A stretch of DNA of 64,000 nucleotides from Modestobacter italicus (GCF_000306785.1 NC_017955.1:2852001-2916000); one strand, 5' to 3'; shown: positions 1 through 8,619, counted from the first letter of the stretch. The notes: generated from the letters alone by a model not told the origin. Numbers and translations are program-made.

Positions 1-506
1 CAGGAGGCGTAGGTGGCCAGCACCCCACCCAGCGCCGGCGCGACGACCGGCGCCGCCAGCGCCGGCCAGGTCAGGTAGGCGATCGCCTTCACCAGGTCGG
101 ACTTCGCCGTGGTGCGCAGCACGACCAGCCGCCCGACCGGCACCATCATCGCCCCGGCCGCCCCCTGCACCACCCGGGCGGCGACGAGCAGCGGCAGGCT
201 GGTGGCCGCGGCGCAGCCGACCGAGGCGATCGTGAAGCCCGCGATCGCGACCATGAACACCCGCCGGGTGCCGAACCGGTCGGCGAGCCAGCCGCTGATC
301 GGGATGAGCACGGCGAGGGTCAGCACGTACGCGGTGATCGCCACGTTGACCGCGACGGCGGGGACGCGCAGGTCGTCGGCGATGTGCGGCGCCGCCGGGG
401 CGATCACGGTGCCGTCGAGGAACTCCATGAACGACGCGCCGGCCACGAGCAGCGCCAGGCCACGGCGGAGCTCGCCGGGGCGCTCGGTCCCCACGTCCGC
501 GCCCAT
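1..506 (-). CDS. MFS drug exporter, DHA2/EmrB-like, 3' end cut by window
   Basis: This is the N-terminal part of a major facilitator superfamily proton-driven exporter in the inner membrane. About 168 residues are visible and the C-terminal end lies beyond base 1. An early FLDGTVIAPAAP segment in the first membrane helix and WLADRFGTRRVF in the loop after helix 2 are the family motif C-like and motif A-like signatures. About five hydrophobic helices can be counted. The ATG at 506 follows a purine-rich GGGGGAGGGG ribosome binding site. Substrate is unknown; drug or small-molecule export is the family norm. The gene is divergent from the anti-sigma-like gene at 707. Confidence 0.85.
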   Translation of the reverse strand, partial: MGADVGTERPGELRRGLALLVAGASFMEFLDGTVIAPAAPHIADDLRVPAVAVNVAITAYVLTLAVLIPISGWLADRFGTRRVFMVAIAGFTIASVGCAAATSLPLLVAARVVQGAAGAMMVPVGRLVVLRTTAKSDLVKAIAYLTWPALAAPVVAPALGGVLATYAS

Positions 507-706
507 GCTGCCCCTCCCCCGCTCTTCGGCCGCCGACCGACCGACCACACCCTGCCAGGACGGCCGGAACTGCCCGTCGCCCCCTCGCAGCGGACCGGCG
601 TTCGGAGGTCCGGCTGCGCGTGGGCGATGTGTGGCCGGACGCGGGTCAGGGAAGGTCTGCCCCGCGCGTCGGCTGACGTGACCTGATCGACGGAGAGCGA
701 CGCCAC

Positions 707-1153
707 GTGTCCGAAGCAACCGCCCGACCATGGGTCCTGGCCCGACCGCCCCGCGGGCACGACTGCCGGTCCTGGTCACCGCAGCACCTGCGTGACCTCC
801 CCCAGGTCCGCCGGGAGTTCCGGACCTGGGTCACCGCCGCCGTCGAGGACGCGCCGCAGCCGCGGGAGAACGGGATCGAGGAGTCCGTCCTCGCCCTGGA
901 CGAGCTGATGTCGAACGCCCTGCGGCACGGGCGGGCACCGGTCGAGGTCGAGGTCTGCACCAGCGAGGGCGGCGTGCTGCTCTCCGTCGCCGACCGCGCC
1001 GCCGAGGACCCGCCGCGCCCGACCTCCACCCGCGACCCCGGCCAGGGCGGCATGGGGCTGGGCATGATCGCCGACTTCGCCCTCGACTGCGGGTGGTTCG
1101 CCCCCGGCGACCAGAAGGTGGTCTGGGCGGTCATGCCCTCGTCCACCCCGTGA
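707..1153 (+). CDS. RsbW/SpoIIAB-like ATP-binding regulatory protein
   Basis: This 148-residue protein is a stand-alone GHKL ATPase domain of the anti-sigma-factor kinase type. The N box is LALDELMSNALRHG (about residues 63-76) and the G box is GGMGLGMIADF (about 112-122). Family members bind a sigma factor or phosphorylate an anti-anti-sigma protein in partner switching. The GTG start at 707 is chosen because GGAGAG lies about nine bases upstream. No sigma factor or STAS antagonist is adjacent, so its partner must be encoded elsewhere, perhaps linked to the SpoIIE-type phosphatase at 6556. Confidence 0.85.
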   Translation: MSEATARPWVLARPPRGHDCRSWSPQHLRDLPQVRREFRTWVTAAVEDAPQPRENGIEESVLALDELMSNALRHGRAPVEVEVCTSEGGVLLSVADRAAEDPPRPTSTRDPGQGGMGLGMIADFALDCGWFAPGDQKVVWAVMPSSTP

Positions 1154-1171
1154 CCGCGGCGCCGCTCCTCG

Positions 1172-1543
1172 TCAGGGCTGGTCGTGCACGGTGATCGCGT
1201 AGCCGTCGGGGTCGGCGAAGGTGAAGGCCGTGCCGAACGGGGTCGTGGAGGGCGCGGCGAGCACCGGCACCCCGGCGGTGACCAGGTCGTCGTGCAGCGC
1301 CTGGGCGTCGTCGGCGGCCAGCCAGAGGGCCACCCCGGCCCCGGGTCGGGGGCGGACGGCGTCGACGTCGGTGCCCGGCAGCGGCGCCCGGACGGCGAAG
1401 GCGATCGGCGCGGTGGCGAACACCACCGCACCGGGCGGGGACGCCGGCGCCCGACGCAGGCCGAGCCGCTGCTCGTAGAAGCTGGCTGCGGCCTCGACGT
1501 CCCGCACCTGCAGGGCGATGAAGTCCGGTCCGGTGACGGTCAT
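1172..1543 (-). CDS. VOC (glyoxalase/bleomycin resistance) family protein
   Basis: This 123-residue protein has the two beta-alpha-beta-beta-beta modules of the vicinal oxygen chelate fold, with DFIALQVRDVEAAASFYEQRLG at the start and FTFADPDGYAITVHD at the end. The ATG at 1543 is preferred over an upstream in-frame ATG at 1564 because AGGAGG lies six bases before it and the upstream ATG falls inside an operator palindrome. The gene diverges from a MarR regulator and shares its control region, so it is probably the regulator's target. The substrate is unknown; detoxification of an electrophile or antibiotic is possible. Confidence 0.85.
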   Translation of the reverse strand: MTVTGPDFIALQVRDVEAAASFYEQRLGLRRAPASPPGAVVFATAPIAFAVRAPLPGTDVDAVRPRPGAGVALWLAADDAQALHDDLVTAGVPVLAAPSTTPFGTAFTFADPDGYAITVHDQP

Positions 1544-1562
1544 GGGGTTCCTCCTGCGAGTC

Positions 1563-1580
1563 ATGTCAGGTTCCTGACAT
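1563..1580. promoter_or_regulatory. Perfect palindromic operator O1 for the MarR regulator
   Basis: The sequence ATGTCAGGTTCCTGACAT has two perfect 8-bp arms around a 2-bp centre. It lies between the VOC gene and the divergent MarR gene. A related site is centred 27 bp away at 1590-1607. Inverted repeats of this size are typical MarR-family operators. Confidence 0.7.
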
Positions 1581-1589
1581 CGCGAACGT

Positions 1590-1607
1590 ATGTCAGGATG
1601 TTGACAT
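1590..1607. promoter_or_regulatory. Imperfect operator O2 overlapping the marR start codon
   Basis: ATGTCAGGATGTTGACAT repeats the O1 arms with one mismatch and overlaps the first bases of the MarR ORF at 1606. Binding here would block transcription or early elongation of the regulator gene, which suggests autorepression. Confidence 0.65.
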
Positions 1608-2043
1608 GAGGCAAGTGGGTGACCTCGACGCGTCGATCGGCTACGCGCTGAAGCAGACGGCTGCCGCGCTGCGCGGGGCGATGGACGACGCCCTCCGACC
1701 GCTGGACCTGTCGGTGCCGCAGTACTCCTCGCTGGAGGTGCTGGGCCAGCAGCCGGGGATCTCCGCCTCCGAGCTCGCCCGGCGCACCTTCGTCACCCGG
1801 CAGTCGATGCAGGGCGTGCTGCAGGCGCTGGCCGCCCGCGGCCTGCTCACCCGGCCGGCCGCGGCACCGCAGGGGCGCGCGCTGCCGACCGAGCTCACCC
1901 CGGACGGGCAGGCACTGCTCCGCCGGGCCAGCCGGGCGGTCGCCGGGGTCGAGCAGCGGATGCTCGACGGGCTCTCCGCCGACGACCAGCGCCGGCTGCA
2001 CGCCGACCTGGTCCGCTGCGCCGAGGCGCTGCGGCGGCCGTGA
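1606..2043 (+). CDS. MarR family transcriptional regulator
   Basis: This 145-residue protein has the MarR winged-helix layout. An N-terminal dimerisation helix is followed by LDLSVPQYSSLEVLG, then the helix-turn-helix ISASELARRTFVTRQSMQ (about residues 60-78), and the wing RGLLTRPAAAPQGRALPTELT. MarR proteins usually repress a divergent gene and themselves until a phenolic or oxidant ligand binds. Two palindromes in the short upstream region, one across its start codon, fit that model with the VOC gene as target. No ribosome binding site is visible upstream of the ATG, so translation may be close to leaderless. Confidence 0.88.
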   Translation: MRQVGDLDASIGYALKQTAAALRGAMDDALRPLDLSVPQYSSLEVLGQQPGISASELARRTFVTRQSMQGVLQALAARGLLTRPAAAPQGRALPTELTPDGQALLRRASRAVAGVEQRMLDGLSADDQRRLHADLVRCAEALRRP

Positions 2044-2046
2044 CCA

Positions 2047-2070
2047 GCCGGAGCCGGACTCAGCTCCGGC
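2047..2070. terminator. Bidirectional hairpin between marR and cupin genes
   Basis: Perfect 8-bp arms GCCGGAGC and GCTCCGGC flank an 8-base loop, placed between two convergent stop codons. There is no T tract, which is common for terminators in GC-rich actinobacteria. Confidence 0.55.
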
Positions 2071-2479
2071 CCACGTCGGGTGACCACGTGGGGTCGGTGC
2101 CGGCCGGCAGCTCCACGAACCCGGGCAGTCCCCGGAGCGCGTTCTCCTCGCCGCCCGGGGTGTAGGTCGCGATCAGGCGCAGCGGCTTCCAGCCGGTGTT
2201 GAAGGTGGAGTGCAGCGTGCCCCGGGGGACCCAGATCGCGTCGCCCGCGACGACGTCGAACTCGGGGGCGTCACCGACCGTCTGGCGCCCGGTGCCCTCG
2301 ACGACGTAGAGGACCTCGTCGGCGTCCGGGTGCTCGTGGCGCTCGTGGCCCTTCCCGGGGTTGATGGCCACCTCGCCGAAGGAGGAGGTCGCGTCGCCCA
2401 CCGTGCCCGGCGTGACCAGCCACTTGATGGCGCCCCAGTCGAAGACCATGGTGGGGAGGTCCTTCGGCTGCCGGTGCAT
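2060..2479 (-). CDS. Cupin domain protein
   Basis: This 139-residue protein is a single-domain cupin. Cupin motif 1 is GHERHEHPDADEVLYVVEG (about residues 44-62), which carries the metal-binding His-x-His and Glu. Motif 2 is GDAIWVPRGTLHSTFN (about 84-99), with the fourth ligand histidine. These small beta-barrels bind a divalent metal and act as isomerases, dioxygenases or ligand sensors. GAGGAG lies just upstream of the ATG. It is convergent with the MarR gene and appears monocistronic. Its substrate cannot be inferred. Confidence 0.85.
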   Translation of the reverse strand: MHRQPKDLPTMVFDWGAIKWLVTPGTVGDATSSFGEVAINPGKGHERHEHPDADEVLYVVEGTGRQTVGDAPEFDVVAGDAIWVPRGTLHSTFNTGWKPLRLIATYTPGGEENALRGLPGFVELPAGTDPTWSPDVGRS

Positions 2480-2549
2480 GGCGCTCTCCTCGTCGTCGGT
2501 GCGGGCTGCCCGGGAGGGCAGCCGGCGACGACATCCTGGCGCGGGTGGG

Positions 2550-3524
2550 TCAGCCCCGCGAGGCGCGGCGGATCCGGCGCCTGGTCTTCATGCCGTACAT
2601 CCCCAGGTCCGCCCGGAGCATGACGTCGTCCGGGTCGTCGCCCGGCCGGCCGACGGCCGTGCCGGTGCTGGCGCCGACGTGGACCGGGGTCCCGGCCACC
2701 TCGACCGGCTGGGCCATGAGGTGGTCGAACCGGCGCACCCGGTCGGCGAGGGCCTCCTCGTCGCCGTCGGCGCAGAGCAGCACGAACTCGTCGCCCCCCA
2801 GCCGCGCCACCACGTCGTCGGGTCCGGCCAGCTCCCGCAACCGCTCGGCGACGGCGACGAGCACCCGGTCACCGGCCGCGTGCCCGTGCCGGTCGTTGAC
2901 GGCCTTGAAGTCGTCGAGGTCGCAGAACACCAGCCCGCAGCCGGTGCCCGACCCGGGGTCCAGGTGCGCGCCGAGGACCATGAACAGCGCGCCCCGGTTG
3001 GCCGCGCCGGTCAGCGCGTCGGTCATCGCCAGCCGCTGCACCTCCGCCTCGCGCTCGCGGTGCACGGTGACGTCGATGCCGATGAAGGCGACCGCGTAGG
3101 GCCGGCCGTCCTCGTGCACCAGGACGCTGGTCTGCAGCTCGATCCGCCGCTTGACGCCCTCCCCGCTCAGCCAGTCGACCTCGCCGGGGATCGCCGGCGC
3201 CCCGGAGAGGACGGTCGCGACCGCGGTCCGGGCCAGCGCCACCTCCTCCGGGAGGGTCACCACCTCCCAGAACGGACGACCGATCAGCTGGTCCTCCGAC
3301 GAGCCGGTGAACCGCTGCAGCGCCGGGTTGGCCAGCAGCATGGTCCCCTGGCCGTCGCAGACGACGACCAGGGCGGCGGTCGCCTCGAGCGTCGCCCGGG
3401 CCAGCCCGTCCAGCACCACCGCGGGCACCGAGACGGTGGCCGGGCGCGCCGGCGCCGGCTCCTCCCCCACGCGTCGAACTGCGTGCACCGTCGGTCCCAT
3501 CGCGTCGGGTCTGCTGTCACCCAC
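2550..3524 (-). CDS. PAS-GGDEF diguanylate cyclase
   Basis: This protein of up to 324 residues joins a PAS sensor domain (about 40-165) to a GGDEF domain (about 166-315). The active-site loop RLGGDEFVLL is intact, and the preceding DLDDFKAVND supplies the metal-binding aspartate. It should make cyclic di-GMP from GTP. The RxxD inhibitory site that normally precedes GGDEF reads GPDD, so product inhibition at the I-site is probably absent. No membrane segment is seen, so it is cytosolic. Start choice is uncertain: GTG at 3524 or ATG at 3500, neither with a clear ribosome binding site. Confidence 0.88.
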   Translation of the reverse strand: MGDSRPDAMGPTVHAVRRVGEEPAPARPATVSVPAVVLDGLARATLEATAALVVVCDGQGTMLLANPALQRFTGSSEDQLIGRPFWEVVTLPEEVALARTAVATVLSGAPAIPGEVDWLSGEGVKRRIELQTSVLVHEDGRPYAVAFIGIDVTVHREREAEVQRLAMTDALTGAANRGALFMVLGAHLDPGSGTGCGLVFCDLDDFKAVNDRHGHAAGDRVLVAVAERLRELAGPDDVVARLGGDEFVLLCADGDEEALADRVRRFDHLMAQPVEVAGTPVHVGASTGTAVGRPGDDPDDVMLRADLGMYGMKTRRRIRRASRG

Positions 3525-3595
3525 ACCATCGGCCGCGGCGCACCGGAGCTTGGGGTCCGACCACCCGAACAGGTGAGACCCCCGCCGCCGGGCGA

Positions 3596-4438
3596 TCAGG
3601 CGGCCGGCTCCTGGTCGCGGTTGACCAGGATGGCCAGCTGGGTGCGGGTGCGGATGTCCAGCCGGCGGAGCACGGCGGTCAGGTGGCTCTTGACCGTCGC
3701 CGGGCTCAGGAACAACCGGCCGGCGATCTCCTCGTTGCTCAACCCCTCGGCCACCAGCAGGGCCACGTCCCGCTGCCGCTCGGTGAGCTGGTCCACGGCC
3801 CGCCCGCCCGCGCCGACCGGCTCGGCGTCACCGGTCAGGTGGCGCACGAGCTGGCTGGTGACGGCCGCGTCCAGCGCGGTCTCCTGCCGGGCCAGCGACC
3901 GGACGGCGTCGACCAGGCTCTGCGCCGCCGAGCGGCGCGGCAGGACGCCGCGCACCCCCGCCTGCAGGACCTCGATCAGCCCGGCGTCGCCCCGGGCGCG
4001 GGTCTCCGCGAGCACCAGCACCCCGGTACCGCGCTGGCACAGGCTCCGGAGCAGCGGCACGCCCGAGGGCCCCACCAGCCCCTGAGCGACGACGATGACC
4101 TGCGCCCCCGGGCCGTCGACCACGTCGAGCGCCTCCGCGACGTGGCTGGTCTCGGCGACGACGGCCATGTCCGGCTGCGTCTCGAGGACCACCCGCAGAC
4201 CGAGGCGGAACACCTCCTGGTCCTCGCACAGCAGCACCCGCACCAACGGCCTCGGCGGCCGGGTGGTGGGCGGCCGGAGACCGGACCCGGCCGTACCCGG
4301 CTCGGGCGTCGGCGGGCGCGGGCGGCCGTGCGTCGCTTCTCCAGCACTGTGCTCGATCGTGAGGACCCCCGTCACGCGACCGGTGCCGCCGTCGCCGAGC
4401 CGTGCAGCGGAACGGTGGCCGGCGGTCGCCCGTCTCAC
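3596..4438 (-). CDS. LuxR/NarL-type response regulator with degenerate receiver
   Basis: This protein of up to 280 residues has a receiver-like domain (about 66-185) and a C-terminal LuxR helix-turn-helix (about 219-270, LTERQRDVALLVAEGLSNEE). The acidic pair ED is present at 72-73. The strand that normally ends in the phosphorylated Asp reads VIVVAQG, with Ala118 in its place, and the conserved Lys is replaced by a Pro-Arg-Arg stretch. It is therefore probably controlled without phosphorylation. The first 60 residues are Pro/Arg rich and a downstream start is possible. It lies beside the MEDS-ATPase gene with no kinase next to it. Confidence 0.85.
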   Translation of the reverse strand: MRRATAGHRSAARLGDGGTGRVTGVLTIEHSAGEATHGRPRPPTPEPGTAGSGLRPPTTRPPRPLVRVLLCEDQEVFRLGLRVVLETQPDMAVVAETSHVAEALDVVDGPGAQVIVVAQGLVGPSGVPLLRSLCQRGTGVLVLAETRARGDAGLIEVLQAGVRGVLPRRSAAQSLVDAVRSLARQETALDAAVTSQLVRHLTGDAEPVGAGGRAVDQLTERQRDVALLVAEGLSNEEIAGRLFLSPATVKSHLTAVLRRLDIRTRTQLAILVNRDQEPAA

Positions 4439-4556
4439 GACCGAGGAAACGGTAGCGCACCACCGGGTTGTGGTGCGGTTTCGCGTCCAGAGATCTGACA
4501 GCTCGTGCTCAGCCGGCCGGGTGCCGCCGGTCGCCGCCCGGGGCGACGGCGTGGCG

Positions 4557-5501
4557 TCAGGACCAGTGGGTGGTGAGCCGGACGCTGTTGCCGTGCGCGT
4601 CGCGGCGCAGCGCGACGTGGTCGCAGAGCTGCCGGGCGAGCCACAGGCCCATCCCGCCGGCGGACAGGTCGGTGCCGTGCGCCGGCCCGTACCCGGCGAA
4701 GGGGTCGGCCGGTCCGGGACCGGCGTCGGCGATGGTGCACAGCAGGGTGCCCGGGGTCGCCCACAGCCGCAGGCTCGCCGGCGGGCGGCCGTGCCGGACG
4801 GCGTTGGAGGTCATCTCGTCGACGGCGAGCAGGAAGTCCTCGGCGAGGTCGGCGGGGGCCGCCACGTCGGTGAGGTGGCCGGCGACGGTGCGGCGCACGG
4901 CAGCGAAGTGGGTGACGTCGGTGGCGGAGAACGTCGGGGTGGTGCGCTCCAGCGGCTCGTCCGGGACGACCAGGCCGGCCAGGTAGCCGGCCGGGTCGAC
5001 GTGGTCGGGGTTGGCGGTCCGCCCGGATGCACCGACCAGGTGCGGGTGCGCCGCGCGGACGGTGGCCAGCACCGGCTCGGGCAGGGCGGCGTCGAACACG
5101 CACAACCCCCACAGCGGCAGGTCCGCGAACGCGGCGTTGACGACCGCCTCGTAGCGCTGCCACTCGTACCGGTCGGCGTCGGTGGTGCCGAAGTCCGTCT
5201 CGCCGACCACGCGCACCCGCCGGCCGGGGCCGGCCTGCTCGGCCAGCCCGCGGAACGTGGTGATCGCCGTCGGCGTCCGCGCCCGGTACAGCGCGTGCCG
5301 CTCCAGGACCAGCACGAGCGGGTGGTCACCGACGGCGTCCCGCAGCACCTCGGTGGCCGCGGGACCGGCCGCGATCACCACACCGTCACCGCAGGCGAGC
5401 CCGTCGAGCAGGAACGGCGCGGCCCCGGCCGCCAGCTCCTCGGTGGAGCGGTACACCAGGCCGTCATGGCGGAACCCCAGGTCCCCGGCTCCAGCCGTCA
5501 C
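4557..5501 (-). CDS. MEDS domain sensor with RsbW-like ATPase domain
   Basis: The 314-residue protein starts with a MEDS-type sensory domain (about residues 8-165, from FRHDGLVYRSTEEL), named after methanogen/methylotroph DcmR sensors. It ends with a GHKL ATPase domain that has N box LLAVDEMTSNAVRHGR and G box GGMGLWLARQLCDHV. There is no His phosphoacceptor domain, so it resembles an anti-sigma-type regulator gated by a ligand rather than a classical histidine kinase. The GTG at 5501 is chosen because GGAGG lies four bases upstream; an in-frame GTG at 5609 has no ribosome binding site. Confidence 0.8.
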   Translation of the reverse strand: MTAGAGDLGFRHDGLVYRSTEELAAGAAPFLLDGLACGDGVVIAAGPAATEVLRDAVGDHPLVLVLERHALYRARTPTAITTFRGLAEQAGPGRRVRVVGETDFGTTDADRYEWQRYEAVVNAAFADLPLWGLCVFDAALPEPVLATVRAAHPHLVGASGRTANPDHVDPAGYLAGLVVPDEPLERTTPTFSATDVTHFAAVRRTVAGHLTDVAAPADLAEDFLLAVDEMTSNAVRHGRPPASLRLWATPGTLLCTIADAGPGPADPFAGYGPAHGTDLSAGGMGLWLARQLCDHVALRRDAHGNSVRLTTHWS

Positions 5502-5624
5502 GACGCCTCCACTGTGGTGCAGACCCAACCCGTCCCCCGTCGATGATGCGCGCCGTCCGTCCGGTGCCGACCCGGCACCTGCCGGTGCTGTTCCGGCTCC
5601 CCGGCTCACGGGGGCCGGGTCTGG

Positions 5625-6305
5625 TCAGCTGCTGGGCAGCTCGCCGGTCTCGACGAGCTGGGTGGCGACGTCACGGAGCTTCCGGTTCGTGTGCTGCGAG
5701 ACGGTCGTCAGCAGCTCGAACGCGGCGGCAGCGGTCACGCGCCGGCGTTCCATGAGGATGCCCTTGGCCTGCTCGATCACGGCCCGGGAGTCCATCGCCC
5801 GTTCCAGCCCCTCGGCGCGTGCGGTCGCCCGCTCGGCACCGCGGAGCGCGCCCAGACCGGCGGCCGCGGTCTCGGCGACCCGGGCGGCCACCCGGCGCGC
5901 CCCGGGGTCGGTGAAGGCGCCGACCTCCCCGGCGTAGAGGTTCAGCGCCGCCTGCGGACCCCCGACGGTGGTCAGGGAGACCGACAGCGAGCTCAGCGAC
6001 CCGCGCGCGGCGGCGGCCGCGGCGTAGGCCCGCCACCGGGGATCGGTGCGGGCGTCGACCACGTCGACGTCCTCGCCCCCGACCGCCGCCGCCAGGCACG
6101 GCCCGCCGCCCAACCGGTACTGCTGCTGGTCGAGCTCCCAGGCCAGCTGACCGGCGAAGCCGGGCGTCACAGGACCAGGCTCGGCCACCAGCGTGACCGA
6201 TGCCGCGAGGACCCCGGGGACGACCGTGGCCGCCAGGTCGCTGATCGACGTCAGGAACGGCCCAGCCACGTGGCTGCCACCAGACCCGTCGGCCGGCACG
6301 GACAC
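5625..6305 (-). CDS. GAF-ANTAR antitermination regulator
   Basis: The 226-residue protein has an N-terminal GAF-like sensor domain (about 15-150) and a C-terminal ANTAR domain (about 165-220) with SRAVIEQAKGILMERRRVT. ANTAR domains bind paired RNA hairpins and prevent transcription termination. The GTG at 6305 is chosen because GGGTGGAG lies a few bases upstream, and residues further upstream are low-complexity Pro/Arg. It is divergent from the SpoIIE phosphatase gene. ANTAR proteins paired with PAS/GAF phosphatases are common in this bacterial group. Its RNA targets are unknown. Confidence 0.85.
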   Translation of the reverse strand: MSVPADGSGGSHVAGPFLTSISDLAATVVPGVLAASVTLVAEPGPVTPGFAGQLAWELDQQQYRLGGGPCLAAAVGGEDVDVVDARTDPRWRAYAAAAAARGSLSSLSVSLTTVGGPQAALNLYAGEVGAFTDPGARRVAARVAETAAAGLGALRGAERATARAEGLERAMDSRAVIEQAKGILMERRRVTAAAAFELLTTVSQHTNRKLRDVATQLVETGELPSS

Positions 6306-6555
6306 GCAGCTCCACCCCTCACTCGACCGTACGGATCGGTTCCATGTTGCGCGCAACCGACCACGCCGTCCAGTCGGCCCCGGCACAGCCGGCCCGGAGC
6401 GGGCCCGTGCCCGCGTCGGCACCCCGACCGCCGGGGCCGCCGGGCGCACCGGCAGCCCGTGCGGCAGCATCTGCGCCAGTGGCACGGTGCGACGACCCGA
6501 CGATGCCCACCCGCCTGGACACCAGAGCCGGGGTGGCCCCTGAGCGGAGGACTGG

Positions 6556-8475
6556 TTGGGTCTGGACCCGGCACGAGCAGGTCAGCACGGTCCCGGGGTG
6601 GACTTCGCTGCGATGTTCTCCTCGCTGCCCACCGCCTACCTCGTCATGGACCCCGACCTGGTCATCGTCGAGGCCAACCCGGCCTACCTGCAGCTGCTCG
6701 GCCGCACCCGGGACGAGCTGGTCGGCCGCTACGTGTTCGACGCCTTCCCACCCGCTCCGGACGCGCTGGACGTCGACGGCACCAACCCGCTGCAGACGTC
6801 GTTCGAGACGGCCCGGGACACCGGCGAGCCCGACGTCATGCCGCTGTTCCGGTACGAGGTCCTGGACCAGGTGACCGGCCGGTCGGTGCCCCGGGCCTGG
6901 TCGCTGATCAGCTCCCCCGTCCTCGACGACGCCGGCCGCACCCAGCTGGTGCTGCAGCGGGTGGAGGACGTGTCGGAGTACCTGGCCGAACGCGAGCGGA
7001 TCGCCGAGGCCGGCCCGAGCAGCAGCTGGGCCCGGCTCGACGGGCTCGAGGCCGACCTGTTCGCCCGCACCCAGGAGCTGCGGTCGGCGCTCGCCTCCCG
7101 CGAGGCCGTCACCAGCAGGTTGGCCGCGACGGCGCAGGTGGTGCTGCAGCTGGCGGCTGCCGAGTCGGTCGCCGACGTCACCGACACCCTCGCCGGCGCC
7201 GGTCTGGCCGCGCTGGGTGCCGATGGCGGTGCGATCGCGCTGCGCGACGACGAGGACGGCGTCATCCGGCTGACTGTCACCCCGTCCCTGGCGCCGGGGA
7301 CGCACCAGCACGTCGGCTCCATCGCGCTGGGGAGCCGGCTGCCCGCGGCCTGGGCAGCAAGCACCGGGGAGACGGTGGTCCACCGGGACCAGGCCGAGGC
7401 GGAGGCCTGGACGCCGGAGATGCGCGAGGCGTTCGCGCAGTCCGGGCAGCGCTCGTGGATCACCGTCCCGCTCAGCACCGGCGGCCGGTCGCTGGGGTCG
7501 CTGGTCGCCGGGTGGGAGACCGAGCGCACCTTCTCCCCGGAGGAGGTCGAGCTGGTGCGTGCTTTCGGCGTCCAGTGCGCCCAGGCACTGCACCGGGTGC
7601 GGGCGCTGACCCGGGAACGGCACGAGGCCCAGCGCAGCCGGGCGCTGGCCGAGGAGCTCCAGCGCAGCATGCTCACCGACCCCCTCCAGCCCGACCACTG
7701 CCAGATCGCCGTGCGCTACCTGCCCGCCGCCGCCGCGGCGCAGGTCGGCGGGGACTGGTACGACGCGTTCCTGCAAGGCGACGGGGCGCTCGACCTGGTC
7801 ATCGGCGACGTGGTCGGCCACGACACCACCGCCGCGGCGACCATGGGGCAGCTGCGCAGCCTGCTCCGCGGTATCACCGTGATCGGTGACCCCGGGCCGG
7901 CGCAGGTGCTCGACGGCCTGGACACCGCGATCAGCCGCCTGGACCTGGCCACCTACGCCACCGTGGGGATGGCCCGGCTGGAACGGACCGCCGAGGAGAC
8001 GGGGCGCGTCACGCGCCTGCGCTGGGCGAGCGCCGGCCACCTGGCGCCGGTGGTCGTCGGTGCCGACGGTGAGCTCGTCGACGTCCCCGAGCCGCCCGGC
8101 CGGCTCATGCTCGGGGTCGACCCGGCGCACACCCGCGGGGACAGCGTCCTGGAGCTGCAGGGCGGCGCCACCGTGCTGCTCTACACCGACGGCCTCGTCG
8201 AACGCCCCGGGACCGACCTGGACACCGGGGTGGCCGCGCTGCAGCACCTCGTCCGCGACCTGGCCCACCTCCCCCTGGAGGAGCTGTGCGACCGGGTCCT
8301 CGACCAGCTGGTGGGCGAACACCCCGCCGACGACGTCGCCCTCGTCGCCGTCCGGCTCCACCGCGAGGACCGACCACGCCCCGCTGAGGCCGGCCCCGAC
8401 CGGCTACCGGACGACGTCGCCCTCCCCGTCGGGGAACGCGCGGTCGGCAGCACTGCCCGCGCCCACACCGGCTGA
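6556..8475 (+). CDS. PAS-GAF-SpoIIE (PP2C) serine phosphatase
   Basis: This 639-residue protein has a PAS domain (about 15-135), a GAF domain (about 195-350) and a SpoIIE-type PP2C phosphatase domain (about 370-610). Metal-binding motifs are GGDWYDAF, VIGDVVGHD, YTDGLVERPG and ADDVALVAVR. Such enzymes dephosphorylate anti-anti-sigma proteins and free sigma factors in stress signalling. The TTG at 6556 sits five bases after GCGGAGG. If TTG is not used, GTG at 6598 or ATG at 6613 would lose little of the PAS domain. The last 35 residues are disordered. Likely partners are RsbW-like proteins such as those at 707 and 4557. Confidence 0.9.
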   Translation: MGLDPARAGQHGPGVDFAAMFSSLPTAYLVMDPDLVIVEANPAYLQLLGRTRDELVGRYVFDAFPPAPDALDVDGTNPLQTSFETARDTGEPDVMPLFRYEVLDQVTGRSVPRAWSLISSPVLDDAGRTQLVLQRVEDVSEYLAERERIAEAGPSSSWARLDGLEADLFARTQELRSALASREAVTSRLAATAQVVLQLAAAESVADVTDTLAGAGLAALGADGGAIALRDDEDGVIRLTVTPSLAPGTHQHVGSIALGSRLPAAWAASTGETVVHRDQAEAEAWTPEMREAFAQSGQRSWITVPLSTGGRSLGSLVAGWETERTFSPEEVELVRAFGVQCAQALHRVRALTRERHEAQRSRALAEELQRSMLTDPLQPDHCQIAVRYLPAAAAAQVGGDWYDAFLQGDGALDLVIGDVVGHDTTAAATMGQLRSLLRGITVIGDPGPAQVLDGLDTAISRLDLATYATVGMARLERTAEETGRVTRLRWASAGHLAPVVVGADGELVDVPEPPGRLMLGVDPAHTRGDSVLELQGGATVLLYTDGLVERPGTDLDTGVAALQHLVRDLAHLPLEELCDRVLDQLVGEHPADDVALVAVRLHREDRPRPAEAGPDRLPDDVALPVGERAVGSTARAHTG

Positions 8476-8619
8476 CCGGACACCGGCTCCACCTCGTGGC
8501 CCCCGCGCCGGCCGGCCCATGGCGGTCCTGCGGGGCGGCCAGCGGTCGTCCGGCGACCCCCTCGCGCGGACCACCGGCTGTCCGCACCGCGGCGCGGTAC
8601 CGGTAGCCGGAGACCGAGG

